Counted from the first letter of the stretch, positions 34,569 through 44,096 are shown. The stretch: 64,000 nucleotides of DNA from Gammaproteobacteria bacterium (GCA_029865385.1 JAOUGX010000009.1:1-64000); one strand, 5' to 3'. Translations and numbers: made by a program. Notes: a model not told the origin generated them from the letters alone.

Positions 34569-35726
34569 TCAGGTATCGGCCGTTTTCTCCAGCAGCTCCG
34601 ATTCGGTCTCGACCCCTGCGTAGTACACCCAGACGTTTTCTTCCCCGGTCAGCAACTCGATGTACTTGGGGTGTACGAATAACGTCTCACGCCCGGACTT
34701 GTACTCGCGAAGAATGCCGATGTCGCAAAGTTGCTTGAGGTATACCGACGCTGTCTGCCGCTGTGCGATATTCGCCGTAACCAGATTCTGGATCCGGCAA
34801 TAAGGCTGCTTGAACAAAGCCTCAATCAACTCCCAGGAATACGTCTTGGGTAGCTGGGACTGTACGAACTGGCCGGTATGCTGCATCAATTCGCGAATCG
34901 CCTTGATCTTTTCCGTGGTCCAGGTGCAGGTCTCCTGCACGCCATCCAGCATGAAAAGTATCCAGGGTTCCCAGGCCTGGTCTGCGGTCACGTCGAGCAA
35001 CAGCCGGTAATAATCGGCCTTGTGTTCGATGATGTGGCGGCTGAGATAGAGAATGGGCGAATCGAGCAGGCGTTGTTCGACGAGGAAAAGGATGTTCAGG
35101 ATACGCCCGGTTCGTCCGTTGCCGTCGGTGAACGGGTGGATCGCTTCGAACTGGTAGTGCTGGATCGCCATGCGGATCAGTGGATCGATGTCCGTGTTCT
35201 CGTGCATGAATGCCTGCCAGTTTTCCAGCTTTTGTTGAATCAGGCTTTGGCCTGTGGGGGGCGTATAGATGACCTTGCCGGTCTTGCGATTGGTCAGCTT
35301 CGTCCCAGAATCAGCTCGAATGTCCAGCTCTATATCTTTGATAGTGCTACAAATTTGAATCGCCATGTCGGTGGTCAGCATACGACGCTGCACCATCTTG
35401 CTGCCTTCGAACAAGGCCGTTCGGTAGCGCAGAGCCTCTTTGGTCGCCGGGTCGGCCTTGTCCTCGGCGATCCCGACAAACTCGAACAGTTTGTCGGTCG
35501 TCGTCACGATGTTTTCGATTTCCGAACTGGCGCGGGCTTCGAGCAGCGGCAGGGCATTGACCAGTACCGCCGAATTCGGGATCAGCTCCGCTGCCTGCTT
35601 GAGTTCCGCCAGGGCGACCCTGGCTTCGATGCAGCGCTTTAAAATCTCTTTGTTTTCAACCATTTCTACCGGCGGAGGCAAGTCTGGTAATGAGTTGTAA
35701 GGGATGCTGGGATCAAAATCGGACAT
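34569..35726 (-). CDS. Class II Fic family protein with C-terminal winged helix
   Basis: The protein has 385 residues from the ATG at 35726, with GGAG 7 bases upstream. A Fic_N region at the start contains an inhibitory helix motif SSEIEN (residues 67-72, fitting S/TxxxE-G/N). The catalytic loop [12 protein letters not shown] is at 197-208, and a DNA-binding-like winged helix lies at about 290-350. Fic enzymes transfer AMP or other phosphate groups onto target proteins; the N-terminal motif marks a class II, self-inhibited form. An array of six palindromes upstream suggests tight autoregulation, perhaps by the protein's own winged helix (inference). Confidence 0.93.
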   Translation of the reverse strand: MSDFDPSIPYNSLPDLPPPVEMVENKEILKRCIEARVALAELKQAAELIPNSAVLVNALPLLEARASSEIENIVTTTDKLFEFVGIAEDKADPATKEALRYRTALFEGSKMVQRRMLTTDMAIQICSTIKDIELDIRADSGTKLTNRKTGKVIYTPPTGQSLIQQKLENWQAFMHENTDIDPLIRMAIQHYQFEAIHPFTDGNGRTGRILNILFLVEQRLLDSPILYLSRHIIEHKADYYRLLLDVTADQAWEPWILFMLDGVQETCTWTTEKIKAIRELMQHTGQFVQSQLPKTYSWELIEALFKQPYCRIQNLVTANIAQRQTASVYLKQLCDIGILREYKSGRETLFVHPKYIELLTGEENVWVYYAGVETESELLEKTADT

Positions 35727-35756
35727 ACAGGGGCTCCGGTGCTGAGGTCGTCGCTA

Positions 35757-35961
35757 TCGACATGTAGGGTCTATATGTCGATAAACAGCAGATATTTCGA
35801 CATATACGGACAATCCGTCGTCGAAATCGACAGGTCCTGACAATATGTCGAAAAAACAGCAATAAATCGACACATGCCTGAATTCTGTTCATCACGTCGA
35901 CATGCCCCCTAAATATGTCGATAAACGGTCCTTTTTTCGACAGGTGCGGAGTATATGTCGA
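35757..35961. repeat. Array of six phased 25-bp palindromes with 70-bp period upstream of fic
   Basis: The unit is TCGACA-N13-TGTCGA, 25 bp. Sites start at 35757, 35797, 35827, 35867, 35897 and 35937, so the starts alternate 40 and 30 bp apart, an exact 70-bp period repeated three times. Ten of twelve half-sites are perfect. The two exceptions are the right half of the second site (CGTCGT, 35816) and of the fourth (TGTTCA, 35886). Steps of 30 and 40 bp are close to whole helical turns, so a protein would line up on one DNA face. The array fills most of the 318-bp gap between fic and the M20 gene. Confidence 0.85.
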
Positions 35962-36044
35962 TCCGCTGGACAGAAAAGTGACACAGGTTCAGGTCCGGGC
36001 AGCCAGGCGCCCCCGGAGCGCAAGATTATGTCAAGCGCTGCAGA

Positions 36045-37346
36045 TCAGCGGGCATCCGGATAATCGAGCACAAATCCAACGTGGGCGCGCACGCCGACTA
36101 TCAACGCGTCTTCGTTGGAATCAAAAAACGGCGAGTGATTGGCAGGTGCCTGGCCGGCTGCAACGCCTTCCTTGTTGATACCGAGCATCAGGTATAGGCC
36201 CGGGATGCGTTTCTGGAAATACGAGTAATCCTCTGCGCCGGTAATCAGGCCGTGCTCAACGACCTTGTCCGCTCCGGCTGCCCATTGCAGCGACGGCATC
36301 ATCTTCTGCAGCAGCGCCGGATCGTTTCCGGTTACCGGTGTCGATCCGCCGATCGTGACTTCCGCCGTAGCGCCCGCCGCTTCGGCGATCAGCGTGACGG
36401 TCTTTTTGAGCTTCGCGTGCAGCTGCTCGCGGACGCCGGCATCGAACGTGCGGATGGTCCCGTCCATGACCACATCGTCTGGGATGATATTGCCGCGAAC
36501 GCCGCCGTGAATGCTGCCGATCGTGATGACGGCCGGACCTTTGGTGCTATCCAACTGCCGGCTCGGAATAGCCTGCAGTGCGGTCATGACCTGCGCGGCA
36601 ACGCTGATCGGATCGACACCGGCCCATGGCGACGAACCGTGTGTCTGGCGTCCCTTTATGACGATTCGCAGACTGTCCGCCGCGGCCATGAAACTCCCGG
36701 CGCGGTAATTGAGGGTTCCCGCCGGCACCGGCCATGCGTGCAAGCCGAAGATCGCCTCTGGCGCATCCGGCCCGTCCAGTACCCCTTCCCGGATCATCAT
36801 CTCGGCACCGCCGTCCTCGTTTCCGGGCGGACCTTCCTCGGCGGGCTGGAAGATGAATTTGACGGTGCCGCGGATGCGATCCCTATTTTCAGCCAGCACT
36901 TCGGCGGCCCCCATCAGCATCGCGACATGCGTGTCATGACCGCAGGCATGCATGACATCGACCTCGTTGCCGTTGTATTCACCCTTGGCTTTCGACGCGA
37001 AAGGCAGCCCGGTTTGCTCGCGAACAGGCAGACCGTCCATATCGGCGCGAAGCGCGACCACGGGACCCGGTTGTCCGCCTTTCAGCGTGCCAACCACGCC
37101 GGTATGAGCGATGCCCGTTTCCACTTTGTCGAATCCCAGCGATCGCAGATGACTTGCCACTTTTTCTGCAGTGCGAAATTCCCGGTTCGACAACTCGGGA
37201 TTCTGGTGGATGTCGCGCCGCCATTCGATGACTTTCGGCTTCACGGAGGCAAAGGACTCGTCGAGTGCCTGTCCTAATCCCTGAGCGAATAACTCGGCGG
37301 CTGGCAACACGAGTGCAATGGCAACAACAATCCGTGAAATCTTCAT
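36045..37346 (-). CDS. Exported M20 family amidohydrolase (hippurate hydrolase-like)
   Basis: The protein has 433 residues from the ATG at 37346, which opens a signal peptide (SRIVVAIALVLPAAELFAQ). The M20D motif HACGHDTHVAMLMGAAEVL carries the Cys/His zinc ligands and AEEGPPGNEDGGAEMM the acidic pair. Family members split N-acyl amino acids such as hippurate or indole-acetyl conjugates. Export fits a periplasmic scavenging role. It is divergent from the ToxR-type regulator gene, which may control it. Confidence 0.93.
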   Translation of the reverse strand: MKISRIVVAIALVLPAAELFAQGLGQALDESFASVKPKVIEWRRDIHQNPELSNREFRTAEKVASHLRSLGFDKVETGIAHTGVVGTLKGGQPGPVVALRADMDGLPVREQTGLPFASKAKGEYNGNEVDVMHACGHDTHVAMLMGAAEVLAENRDRIRGTVKFIFQPAEEGPPGNEDGGAEMMIREGVLDGPDAPEAIFGLHAWPVPAGTLNYRAGSFMAAADSLRIVIKGRQTHGSSPWAGVDPISVAAQVMTALQAIPSRQLDSTKGPAVITIGSIHGGVRGNIIPDDVVMDGTIRTFDAGVREQLHAKLKKTVTLIAEAAGATAEVTIGGSTPVTGNDPALLQKMMPSLQWAAGADKVVEHGLITGAEDYSYFQKRIPGLYLMLGINKEGVAAGQAPANHSPFFDSNEDALIVGVRAHVGFVLDYPDAR

Positions 37347-37482
37347 GGCAACGTTCTCCATTTCCATTGGTTCGAAAGTGACGCGCAGTGTATCGCAGAG
37401 TTTGCGGCGAAAAAGATGCAATTCCAGTACACTGCGGCAAAACCGGGCGACCGGACAACAATAAGACGGGGCTCGAGCACGT

Positions 37483-39363
37483 ATGCCGGCGTATGACGAT
37501 TTGCGTAAGGGCTTCCAATTGGGGGACTGGCAGGTCCTTCCCGATCGTGGCCTTTTGCGGCAGGGAGACACCGAACTGCACGTCGAGCCGCTACCGATGG
37601 ACGTGCTGGTGGTCCTGGCGAGCCAGCAAGGTGACGTCGTCAGCAAGGATCAGCTGGTCGAGGCCGTTTGGCACGGCCGGCCGGTTAGCGACGAAGTCAT
37701 CACCCGCTGCATTTCCGTCATTCGACGATCTCTTGGCGACGATGCCAAGGCCCCGGTGTTTGTCGAGAATGTTCCTCGAAGGGGCTATCGGCTCAAGTTG
37801 CCCATTACCGTGTCTGGCAGCGCCGAAAGCCAGCATGAAGTACCGGTTGTTGCGGCACAGACTGCCTACGTGTGGCCTTTGATCGGCGGGTTTGCTGCGT
37901 TGCTGGTCGTTGTCGGGTTCGCGCTCTTTTATCAGCGCTGGCAGGACGATGCGATCCGATCGGTCGTCGTTTTTCCATTCCAGTGCGATGTTGAAAAGGA
38001 GCACCTCTGCTTCGGCTTCTCAGAAGCGCTGACGAGCACCCTGTTTCGACTTGAGGGTCTGCGGGTGGTGAAAAGTCGCGAGCCATTTGAGAAGGGAAAA
38101 AAGACGCGGGACATCATAGATGAATTCAAGGTCGACGCCGTAGTTGAAGGTAAGGTTCGCTACGACGGCCATCGATTCACGGTTGTTGCCGACCTCATTG
38201 ACGGACGCAATGCCAAGGTTCTGTTTTCCAACGTTTACGATGGCGGAGAAGAAACGATTTTCGACTTGCAGGAAAAGGTTGCGGCGGACGTCAGGGATCG
38301 ACTGACCGGAAAAACCGGGGCCTCACATGTGGTCGCGACACGTCCGGCCAGTTTCGCCGTTTTCGACAAGTATTCAGAAGGACTGTACGAGTTCGAGAAA
38401 CGCTCGGTAGCGTCTATACGACAGGCGATCACGCTGTTTCAGGAAACGATCGAGCTGGATCCAAAATTTGGCACGGCCTATTTCATGCTGTCTTATGCCT
38501 ACGCGCTGCTGCCGGAATACGCTGACGAGGCGCAGGATGCGATGTACGTACGAGCGCTCGAAGTAGCGGCACAGGGTGTTCGTATGGACCCTTCCATTGC
38601 CGACGCGACTGCGACGGTGGATGCTTTTATTGCTCACAAGCGCGGCGAATGGATTGTGGCTGAGAGCGGCTACCAGCGGGCACTGCGATCCGACATCGTC
38701 TACCCGTTGACTCATCAGCTTTATTCCCGCCTGCTGGCCAGCGTGGGACGACTTGATGCATCGCTCGAACAGGCGAAACGTGCGCGCGAGCTGGATCCGC
38801 AGTCCGCCGTATTGATCTCGCGTCTGGCGATGGCCCATTTCTGGGTCGGCAACCTTGAAGACGCCGAGCGCCTTTTTGCACGTGCGCACGGCATGAACCT
38901 GCAGTCTCCTATCCAGGACCTGGCCTATGCCTTGTTCAAGATCAACCAGGGCAGAGTCGACGAGGCCCGCCAACTGGCAAAAGACGGCCTGAACAAGTAC
39001 GGCGCAGACAGCCGCTGGGTGGATCCGGTATTCGACGGTATCGATGATCCTTCAAAGTACGACGCCTCGCACAGCTTGGTCGGCGAGATGTCGGCCGGCG
39101 GCTTGCTGCCGCCAAGGGTCGAGATCACCTTGTGGGCAATTTTGCGGGATGCAGATCGGGCCATGCAGGTTGCACGTCGTCTCAGGTCCGAAGGAGAGGT
39201 ATTTGAGGCTGAGCTACTCTTCATCCCGCAATTTCGCCTTATTCGCGAACATCCGGAGTTTCCGGCTCTGATGGACGCAATCGGTTTGACGGAGTATTGG
39301 AACAGTGTCGGCTGTCGGTGGGAAGACGATGCCGTGCGTTGCAACGCTACCGGCACGCGCTGA
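37483..39363 (+). CDS. ToxR/CadC-type winged-helix membrane regulator with TPR domain
   Basis: The protein has 626 residues. An OmpR/CadC winged helix (residues 10-107, with VVSKDQLVEAVWHGRPVSDE and ENVPRRGYRL) is followed by one transmembrane helix (about 130-150). A TolB-like domain comes next and then TPR-type repeats. It would bind DNA in the cytoplasm and sense signals through the periplasmic part. The periplasmic half resembles the protein at 10637. It is divergent from the exported M20 gene, a likely target. Confidence 0.9.
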   Translation: MPAYDDLRKGFQLGDWQVLPDRGLLRQGDTELHVEPLPMDVLVVLASQQGDVVSKDQLVEAVWHGRPVSDEVITRCISVIRRSLGDDAKAPVFVENVPRRGYRLKLPITVSGSAESQHEVPVVAAQTAYVWPLIGGFAALLVVVGFALFYQRWQDDAIRSVVVFPFQCDVEKEHLCFGFSEALTSTLFRLEGLRVVKSREPFEKGKKTRDIIDEFKVDAVVEGKVRYDGHRFTVVADLIDGRNAKVLFSNVYDGGEETIFDLQEKVAADVRDRLTGKTGASHVVATRPASFAVFDKYSEGLYEFEKRSVASIRQAITLFQETIELDPKFGTAYFMLSYAYALLPEYADEAQDAMYVRALEVAAQGVRMDPSIADATATVDAFIAHKRGEWIVAESGYQRALRSDIVYPLTHQLYSRLLASVGRLDASLEQAKRARELDPQSAVLISRLAMAHFWVGNLEDAERLFARAHGMNLQSPIQDLAYALFKINQGRVDEARQLAKDGLNKYGADSRWVDPVFDGIDDPSKYDASHSLVGEMSAGGLLPPRVEITLWAILRDADRAMQVARRLRSEGEVFEAELLFIPQFRLIREHPEFPALMDAIGLTEYWNSVGCRWEDDAVRCNATGTR

Positions 39364-39368
39364 AATTC

Positions 39369-39794
39369 CTAGTCGTCGATTTTGCTTCGCATCTGCTTGA
39401 GACGGCCCCGTCGCGTTTTCGAATCCACGCGTTTCTTGCGCGCTGCCTTGCTCGGTTTTGTGGGCTTGCGCTTGACCGGCCGAACGGTCGCCATTCGAAT
39501 CAGCGTCGCGAGCTTCTGCAGAGCATCTTCGCGATTCTTCTCCTGGCTGCGTGTAGACTGTGACTTGATCACGATGACACCGGCATCACTGATACGGCGA
39601 TCGGCTATGGCGAGCAGCCTCTCCTTGACCTCATCGCTCAATGATCGCGAAGCGTGGATATCGAATCGCAGGTGAATTGCCGTCGAAACCTTGTTGACAT
39701 TCTGCCCGCCGGCGCCTTGTGATCGAATCGCGCTGAGTTGAATTTCCTCGAGCGGTATTTCGATCTGCTCATTGATAATCAGTTCGCCGGCCAC
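39369..39794 (-). CDS. arfB: Alternative ribosome-rescue factor ArfB
   Basis: The protein has 141 residues from the GTG at 39794, close to the 140 residues of E. coli ArfB. The GGQ motif (GAGGQNVNKVST, residues 28-39) hydrolyses peptidyl-tRNA. The basic C-terminal tail (RPVKRKPTKPSKAARKK onward) enters the empty mRNA channel. The GTG lies one base after the TGA of the PHP gene, so translation is coupled. In-frame codons further upstream run inside the PHP gene. Confidence 0.92.
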   Translation of the reverse strand: MAGELIINEQIEIPLEEIQLSAIRSQGAGGQNVNKVSTAIHLRFDIHASRSLSDEVKERLLAIADRRISDAGVIVIKSQSTRSQEKNREDALQKLATLIRMATVRPVKRKPTKPSKAARKKRVDSKTRRGRLKQMRSKIDD

Positions 39795-39795
39795 T

Positions 39796-40641
39796 TCACC
39801 ACGCGTCCCAGACCGGCTTGAGGTGGGACGGCAATGCGGTTTGCCGGCCAAGCTCCGACCAGGCGGCACCCGGACGATGAAAATCTGACCCCGTCGAGGC
39901 GAGCAAGCCCTTTTCCGCGGCAAGTTCCGCCAGTTTCCTGGTCAGCTCCGGCGATTGCTTGCCCGAGACTACTTCCATGGCGGTACCGCCGGCCTCGACA
40001 AACTCGTCAGCAAGGACGCCGAGTTTGGTATTCGTGAGTCTGTAATGTGCCGGGTGCGCGAGGACCGCCATGCCGCCGGCGTCGCGAATCCATGACGTAA
40101 CCGATGCAACAGGGGGCCAGCCGCGCTGGATGTCTCCGATCTTGCCGCGACCCAGATAACGCTTGAAGGCTTGCCGTTCGTCGCGAACAGCAGCAATCGA
40201 AACGAGGAATTTCGCAAAGTGCGGCCGTCCGATATTGTCACCACCGGCGAACGCTCTGGCACCTTCCATGGCATGGTCAAATCCCTTCTTTTCGAGACGC
40301 CCGGCAATTTGTTCCGCGCGTTCCACCCTGGAGTTCTGCTGGGCCTCAAGTTCTTTCAGCAACGAACTACTTTCCAGTCGAATCCTTAGCCCGACCACAT
40401 GCACACTGCGTCCGTGCCAGTTCGCTGACAGTTCAACGCCAGGACACAGCATGACGCCGTCAATGAGGTCGCAATCGAACTCCCCGTAAGCATCAATAGT
40501 ATCGTGGTCGGTAATCGCAAGGCATGCGACACCGTTCTCCCGCGCGCGCGAAATCAGCGCCAGCGGTGTCAGCTCACCGTCGGATGCCGTCGTATGGGAG
40601 TGCAGATCGAAAATCATTTCGTTTGGTTTTTCAGGCGCCAT
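39796..40641 (-). CDS. PHP domain phosphoesterase (YciV/RNase AM type)
   Basis: The protein has 281 residues. The PHP metal motifs are DLHSHTTASDGEL, ITDHDTID, LAHPAHYRL and GSDFHRPG. E. coli YciV (RNase AM) removes 5' nucleotides from RNA, and some relatives cleave 3',5'-bisphosphonucleotides. I chose the ATG at 40641 behind AGGGTG; the ATG at 40617 is an alternative. It is in an operon with arfB. Confidence 0.9.
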   Translation of the reverse strand: MAPEKPNEMIFDLHSHTTASDGELTPLALISRARENGVACLAITDHDTIDAYGEFDCDLIDGVMLCPGVELSANWHGRSVHVVGLRIRLESSSLLKELEAQQNSRVERAEQIAGRLEKKGFDHAMEGARAFAGGDNIGRPHFAKFLVSIAAVRDERQAFKRYLGRGKIGDIQRGWPPVASVTSWIRDAGGMAVLAHPAHYRLTNTKLGVLADEFVEAGGTAMEVVSGKQSPELTRKLAELAAEKGLLASTGSDFHRPGAAWSELGRQTALPSHLKPVWDAW

Positions 40642-40749
40642 CACCCTGGGATTCGTGAGGGCATTATAGCGGGTGATTGTACATACACGCGTTGGCTGAA
40701 TGTGTGAGAATCAGCCGCTACGTTGTTTCAGCAAGCCAACAGGTCGGCA

Positions 40750-41943
40750 ATGTCCCTGCGTAATCTCAGCGTTCTGTTTCTCTGTCAGCTGATCTCCGCA
40801 ACCGGTTCTTTCGTGATCGTGACCCTCGGCGGCATTATCGGGGCAAAGTTGGCGGGCAATCCGGCCTTTTCGACATTGCCTGTGTCCCTGATGGTGGTAT
40901 GCGTTGCGTTTACTACCATTCCCGCAACCATGCTGATGCGCCGCATTGGTCGCAGAGCCGGTTTCATGCTGGCGTCGCTGTCTGCGGCTGGCGCGGTAAT
41001 ACTTGCCGCCGTGGCGCTCTCGGCCCAGAGCTTCCTGCTTTTCGTCGTGTCGGCGGGATTGTTCGGCGTCAACATGGCGTTTACACAGCAGTACCGCTAT
41101 GCCGCCGCCGAAAGCGTCGATGCACGGTTTACAGCACGTGCCATATCCCTCGTTCTGGTTGGAGCGATCGGCGGTGCATTCGCGGGAAACGAGCTGGTCG
41201 TCAGGGGACAACACTGGCTGGGCAACGGTGAATACACAGGGACGCTGGCCGCGCTTGCCGGACTTTACGTCGTACAGTGCCTGCTATTCCTGTTGCTGGC
41301 GCCGCTACGCGGCGAAGCCGTTACGGAGCCTGCAAAGAGTCGCCGTCAACTGGTCGAGATAGTGCGTCAGCCCGTTTACCTGGTGGCGATGGTCAGTGGG
41401 GCTGTTGCTTATGGCGTAATGACCTTCATCATGACGGCAACGCCACTCAGCATGCACATAAACGACGGTTTTCCCATCGAGGACACGGCGAAGATCATTC
41501 GCAGCCACGTACTGGGTATGTACGTGCCGTCGCTTTTTTCCGGTTTTCTGCTGGACCGTATCGGTACTGTAAAGATCATGGCGATCGGCGTGTTCGCTCT
41601 TGCGGGTGCCTGTGGAATCGCGTTGCAGGGCCATACCTACGGGCATTACTGGTACGCGTTGATCCTGCTGGGTGTCGGCTGGAATTTTCTATACGTCGGC
41701 GGCACTACAATGCTCACACTGACCTATTCGATCAACGAGAGATTCCGAGCGCAGGGTGTCAACGAATTCGCCGTTTTCGGTTCCTCCGCCACGGCATCCC
41801 TGCTGGCAGGCATCGTCATTCATTATTTCAACTGGACTTTGCTGGTCGCATTGCCACTGATTCCGCTGGCTCTGGTTCTGGTTGGGCTTTTCCTCGTCCG
41901 AGAAGACGTCCTGCTGCGCAGATTCTCAACAGGTCCGGCATAG
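40750..41943 (+). CDS. MFS transporter
   Basis: The protein has 397 residues with twelve transmembrane segments. The MFS A-like motif RRIGRRAGFM follows helix 2 (about residues 62-71), and LLDRIGTVKIMAIGV matches in the second half. I chose the ATG at 40750 with AGG nearby. It is 3 bases from the FAD oxidoreductase gene, so the two are probably co-transcribed. The substrate is unknown. Confidence 0.92.
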   Translation: MSLRNLSVLFLCQLISATGSFVIVTLGGIIGAKLAGNPAFSTLPVSLMVVCVAFTTIPATMLMRRIGRRAGFMLASLSAAGAVILAAVALSAQSFLLFVVSAGLFGVNMAFTQQYRYAAAESVDARFTARAISLVLVGAIGGAFAGNELVVRGQHWLGNGEYTGTLAALAGLYVVQCLLFLLLAPLRGEAVTEPAKSRRQLVEIVRQPVYLVAMVSGAVAYGVMTFIMTATPLSMHINDGFPIEDTAKIIRSHVLGMYVPSLFSGFLLDRIGTVKIMAIGVFALAGACGIALQGHTYGHYWYALILLGVGWNFLYVGGTTMLTLTYSINERFRAQGVNEFAVFGSSATASLLAGIVIHYFNWTLLVALPLIPLALVLVGLFLVREDVLLRRFSTGPA

Positions 41944-41946
41944 CGA

Positions 41947-43359
41947 ATGCTGCAAAGCCCGGGCGAAAAAAGTACACATCCGCGCGCAAAGCGCCTTTAC
42001 GACTCGAGCCTGTATCAGTTCGACGCTGTCGAACCCTCCTGTTGGGAAGCCAGCGCCGGCGAGCATGAGGTTGACAGCCCTGCGCTGACGCATGATTGCA
42101 GTTGTGACGTTGCAATAATCGGAGGTGGCTATACAGGTTTGTCCACCGCGTATCACCTGGCAAAGCATCATCACGTCGATGTCCGGGTTCTGGAAGCAGG
42201 GCACCTCGGGTGGGGTGCATCGGGCAGGAACGGCGGATTCTGTAGCCTCGGTGGGAGTAAGCTCGGGCTCGAAAAAGCGATTTCCAGATTCGGTGTCGAT
42301 GCAGTTCGTCACTACTGGAAGTCACAGGTTGAAGGCGTGGAACTTGTGCTCAACCTGATTGCCGACGAAAAAATCGACGCCCAGGTAGCTGGAGACGCCG
42401 AACTGGATATCGCTTACTCGGCAAAGTCATTCGCCGATCTGAATGCCTATGCCAAAACCCAGCGTCTGCTGCTGGGCCTCGATACCTCGGCTATTTCGCG
42501 TGAGGAATTTCGCGAACGGTATTTCGATTCGCCGCAACAGCACGGCGCGATTCGCATTCGACCAACCGTCGGGCTGCATCCACTGCGTTTCTTGCGCGGG
42601 CTCGCAGGTGCCGCATTGTCCGGCGGTGCAATGCTCCATGCCCACAGCGAAGTTGTCAGCTGGACGAAAGTCGGGGACAGGCACTTGCTCAGCACGGCCG
42701 GCGGAACCGTCCGCGCCGCTAAAGTGGTAATGGCCGCCAACGGATTCATGCCGGAACACTTGCATACGTCCTTTGTCGGACGACCGATGCCGATGATCAG
42801 TGCGATCGTCGTAACGCGACCCTTGACTGAAGATGAACTCGCCGCACAGCGGTGGCAGACTTTTTGTCCTTCGATAACAGCCAGAAATCTGCTCAACTAT
42901 TTTCGTCTGCTTCCCGACAAACGATTCCTGTTCGGCGGCAGGGGACACTCGAGCGGCAGCAAAGCCGGCACCGAAAAGAACTACGCCGGACTGACCGGGC
43001 GATTGCGGCAACTCTGGCCATCGTGGCGAGGCGTGCCAATCGAATACCAGTGGCAGGGACTGGTTTGTTTTACGCGCAGGCTCACACCATCGATCGGCAG
43101 ACTAGCTGACGATCCAAGTGTTTTTTTCGGCTTCGGCTATCACGGCAACGGGGTCAACACAGCGACCTGGGCGGGTAGAGAACTGGCGAAATGGATTGCA
43201 AGCAGCGAAGGAAAATCCGTGCCGGACAGCATTCCGCAGATGGTTGTCGGAATGAGCGATCGATTCCCGCTGGCTGCGATGCGCCTGTGGTTTTTGCGTG
43301 CACGCCTCGCCGTGATGCGCGCTGCCGATCAGATTGATGTTCTCAGAAGCGGAAGTTAA
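41947..43359 (+). CDS. FAD-dependent oxidoreductase (DAO family, PuuB-like)
   Basis: The protein has 470 residues. The dinucleotide-binding motif DVAIIGGGYTGLSTAYHLA is near residue 54, followed by EAGHLGWGASGRNGGFCS. The C-terminal FFGFGYHGNGVNTATWAGRELA completes the DAO fold. This resembles gamma-glutamylputrescine oxidase and related amine oxidases; the exact substrate is unknown. The preceding transporter may supply it. The 3' end overlaps the convergent barrel-protein gene by 17 bases. Confidence 0.92.
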   Translation: MLQSPGEKSTHPRAKRLYDSSLYQFDAVEPSCWEASAGEHEVDSPALTHDCSCDVAIIGGGYTGLSTAYHLAKHHHVDVRVLEAGHLGWGASGRNGGFCSLGGSKLGLEKAISRFGVDAVRHYWKSQVEGVELVLNLIADEKIDAQVAGDAELDIAYSAKSFADLNAYAKTQRLLLGLDTSAISREEFRERYFDSPQQHGAIRIRPTVGLHPLRFLRGLAGAALSGGAMLHAHSEVVSWTKVGDRHLLSTAGGTVRAAKVVMAANGFMPEHLHTSFVGRPMPMISAIVVTRPLTEDELAAQRWQTFCPSITARNLLNYFRLLPDKRFLFGGRGHSSGSKAGTEKNYAGLTGRLRQLWPSWRGVPIEYQWQGLVCFTRRLTPSIGRLADDPSVFFGFGYHGNGVNTATWAGRELAKWIASSEGKSVPDSIPQMVVGMSDRFPLAAMRLWFLRARLAVMRAADQIDVLRSGS

Positions 43360-44002
43360 ACCCGAGCGACACGACCGGGTACGCCTTCAATGCGTCAAAG
43401 TCATCCTCTAATTCGCTGCGTTCGATCTCCAGTTGCGACTGGAAGGTGGGGTTGTTCGCCAGCGTGCCGTCGGACGTCAGCGTAACCTGCGGATCACCCT
43501 GCCAAAGCACGCCGAAATCCAGTGTCATGCCGACTTTGTTGAACAGGCTGAAATCGAATCCAGCGCCGAGGTAAGGTGACAAGCTGTCAAAAGTTGTATT
43601 GCTTCTCAATGTCCCGACTTCCGCTGCGGAATAACTGACACCACCGATGTCGTAGCTTGTGCCTGGATCGCTGACCATCGGAATCTCGTTGCCATTTGAG
43701 AACGCGCCAACCGAGATTCGGAACGGACTGGCGGGGAACAGCAAGTTTGCCGTACCGTAGTAAGTACTCAGACTCAAGGTGGCATCGTAGTTGATGCCGG
43801 CCTGAGAGCCGCTCTCTTCATAGTCATAGGCGTTGGCGCCAAGCCGTAGATCAAGCCAGGGAATCGGGCGCCAGGCGCCTTCAACTCCGATGCCAAGCGT
43901 TCCAACCTTGGCACCAACCCAAAAATCATCGGCGACAGCGCTGCTGCCTCCGCCCAGGAGTATCGCGCACATCAATGCCGCGAGCTGTTTGCTGAATTTC
44001 AT
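43343..44002 (-). CDS. Outer-membrane beta-barrel protein (hypothetical)
   Basis: The protein has 219 residues from the ATG at 44002. The signal peptide ends near SSAVADD. Alternating hydrophobic/polar strands follow (FWVGAKVGTLGIGVEGAW, WLDLRLGANAYDY, PYLGAGFDFSLF), and the protein closes with FNFRF, the terminal Phe of barrel proteins. A perfect CRP-type box (44081-44096) lies 79 bases upstream, so expression is likely under CRP/Vfr control. Function beyond a small porin- or OmpW-like barrel is unknown. Confidence 0.82.
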   Translation of the reverse strand: MKFSKQLAALMCAILLGGGSSAVADDFWVGAKVGTLGIGVEGAWRPIPWLDLRLGANAYDYEESGSQAGINYDATLSLSTYYGTANLLFPASPFRISVGAFSNGNEIPMVSDPGTSYDIGGVSYSAAEVGTLRSNTTFDSLSPYLGAGFDFSLFNKVGMTLDFGVLWQGDPQVTLTSDGTLANNPTFQSQLEIERSELEDDFDALKAYPVVSLGFNFRF

Positions 44003-44080
44003 GGTTCTTTTTCCCGATTTGCCCGTCGCGAATCCGGCCGAAGCCTTGTCTGCAGAGTAGACCCGCTGTACAGGATGAAC

Positions 44081-44096
44081 TGTGAGGCATATCACA
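44081..44096. promoter_or_regulatory. Perfect CRP-type box TGTGA-N6-TCACA
   Basis: TGTGA GGCATA TCACA matches the E. coli CRP consensus at every conserved position. It lies 79-94 bases upstream of the barrel-protein start and about 150 upstream of the peptide gene on the other strand. It may serve either gene. CRP/Vfr binding is inferred from known consensus. Confidence 0.6.

Noticed and set aside
35757-35961. Possible CRISPR array or plasmid iterons
   Set aside because: Only short half-sites are conserved, arranged as palindromes; there are no identical repeats of 24-40 bases, no spacers, no cas or replication gene.
35915-36178. An 87-residue plus-strand frame through the palindrome array
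   Set aside because: It begins within the array, has no ribosome site and runs antisense into the M20 gene with no recognisable domain.
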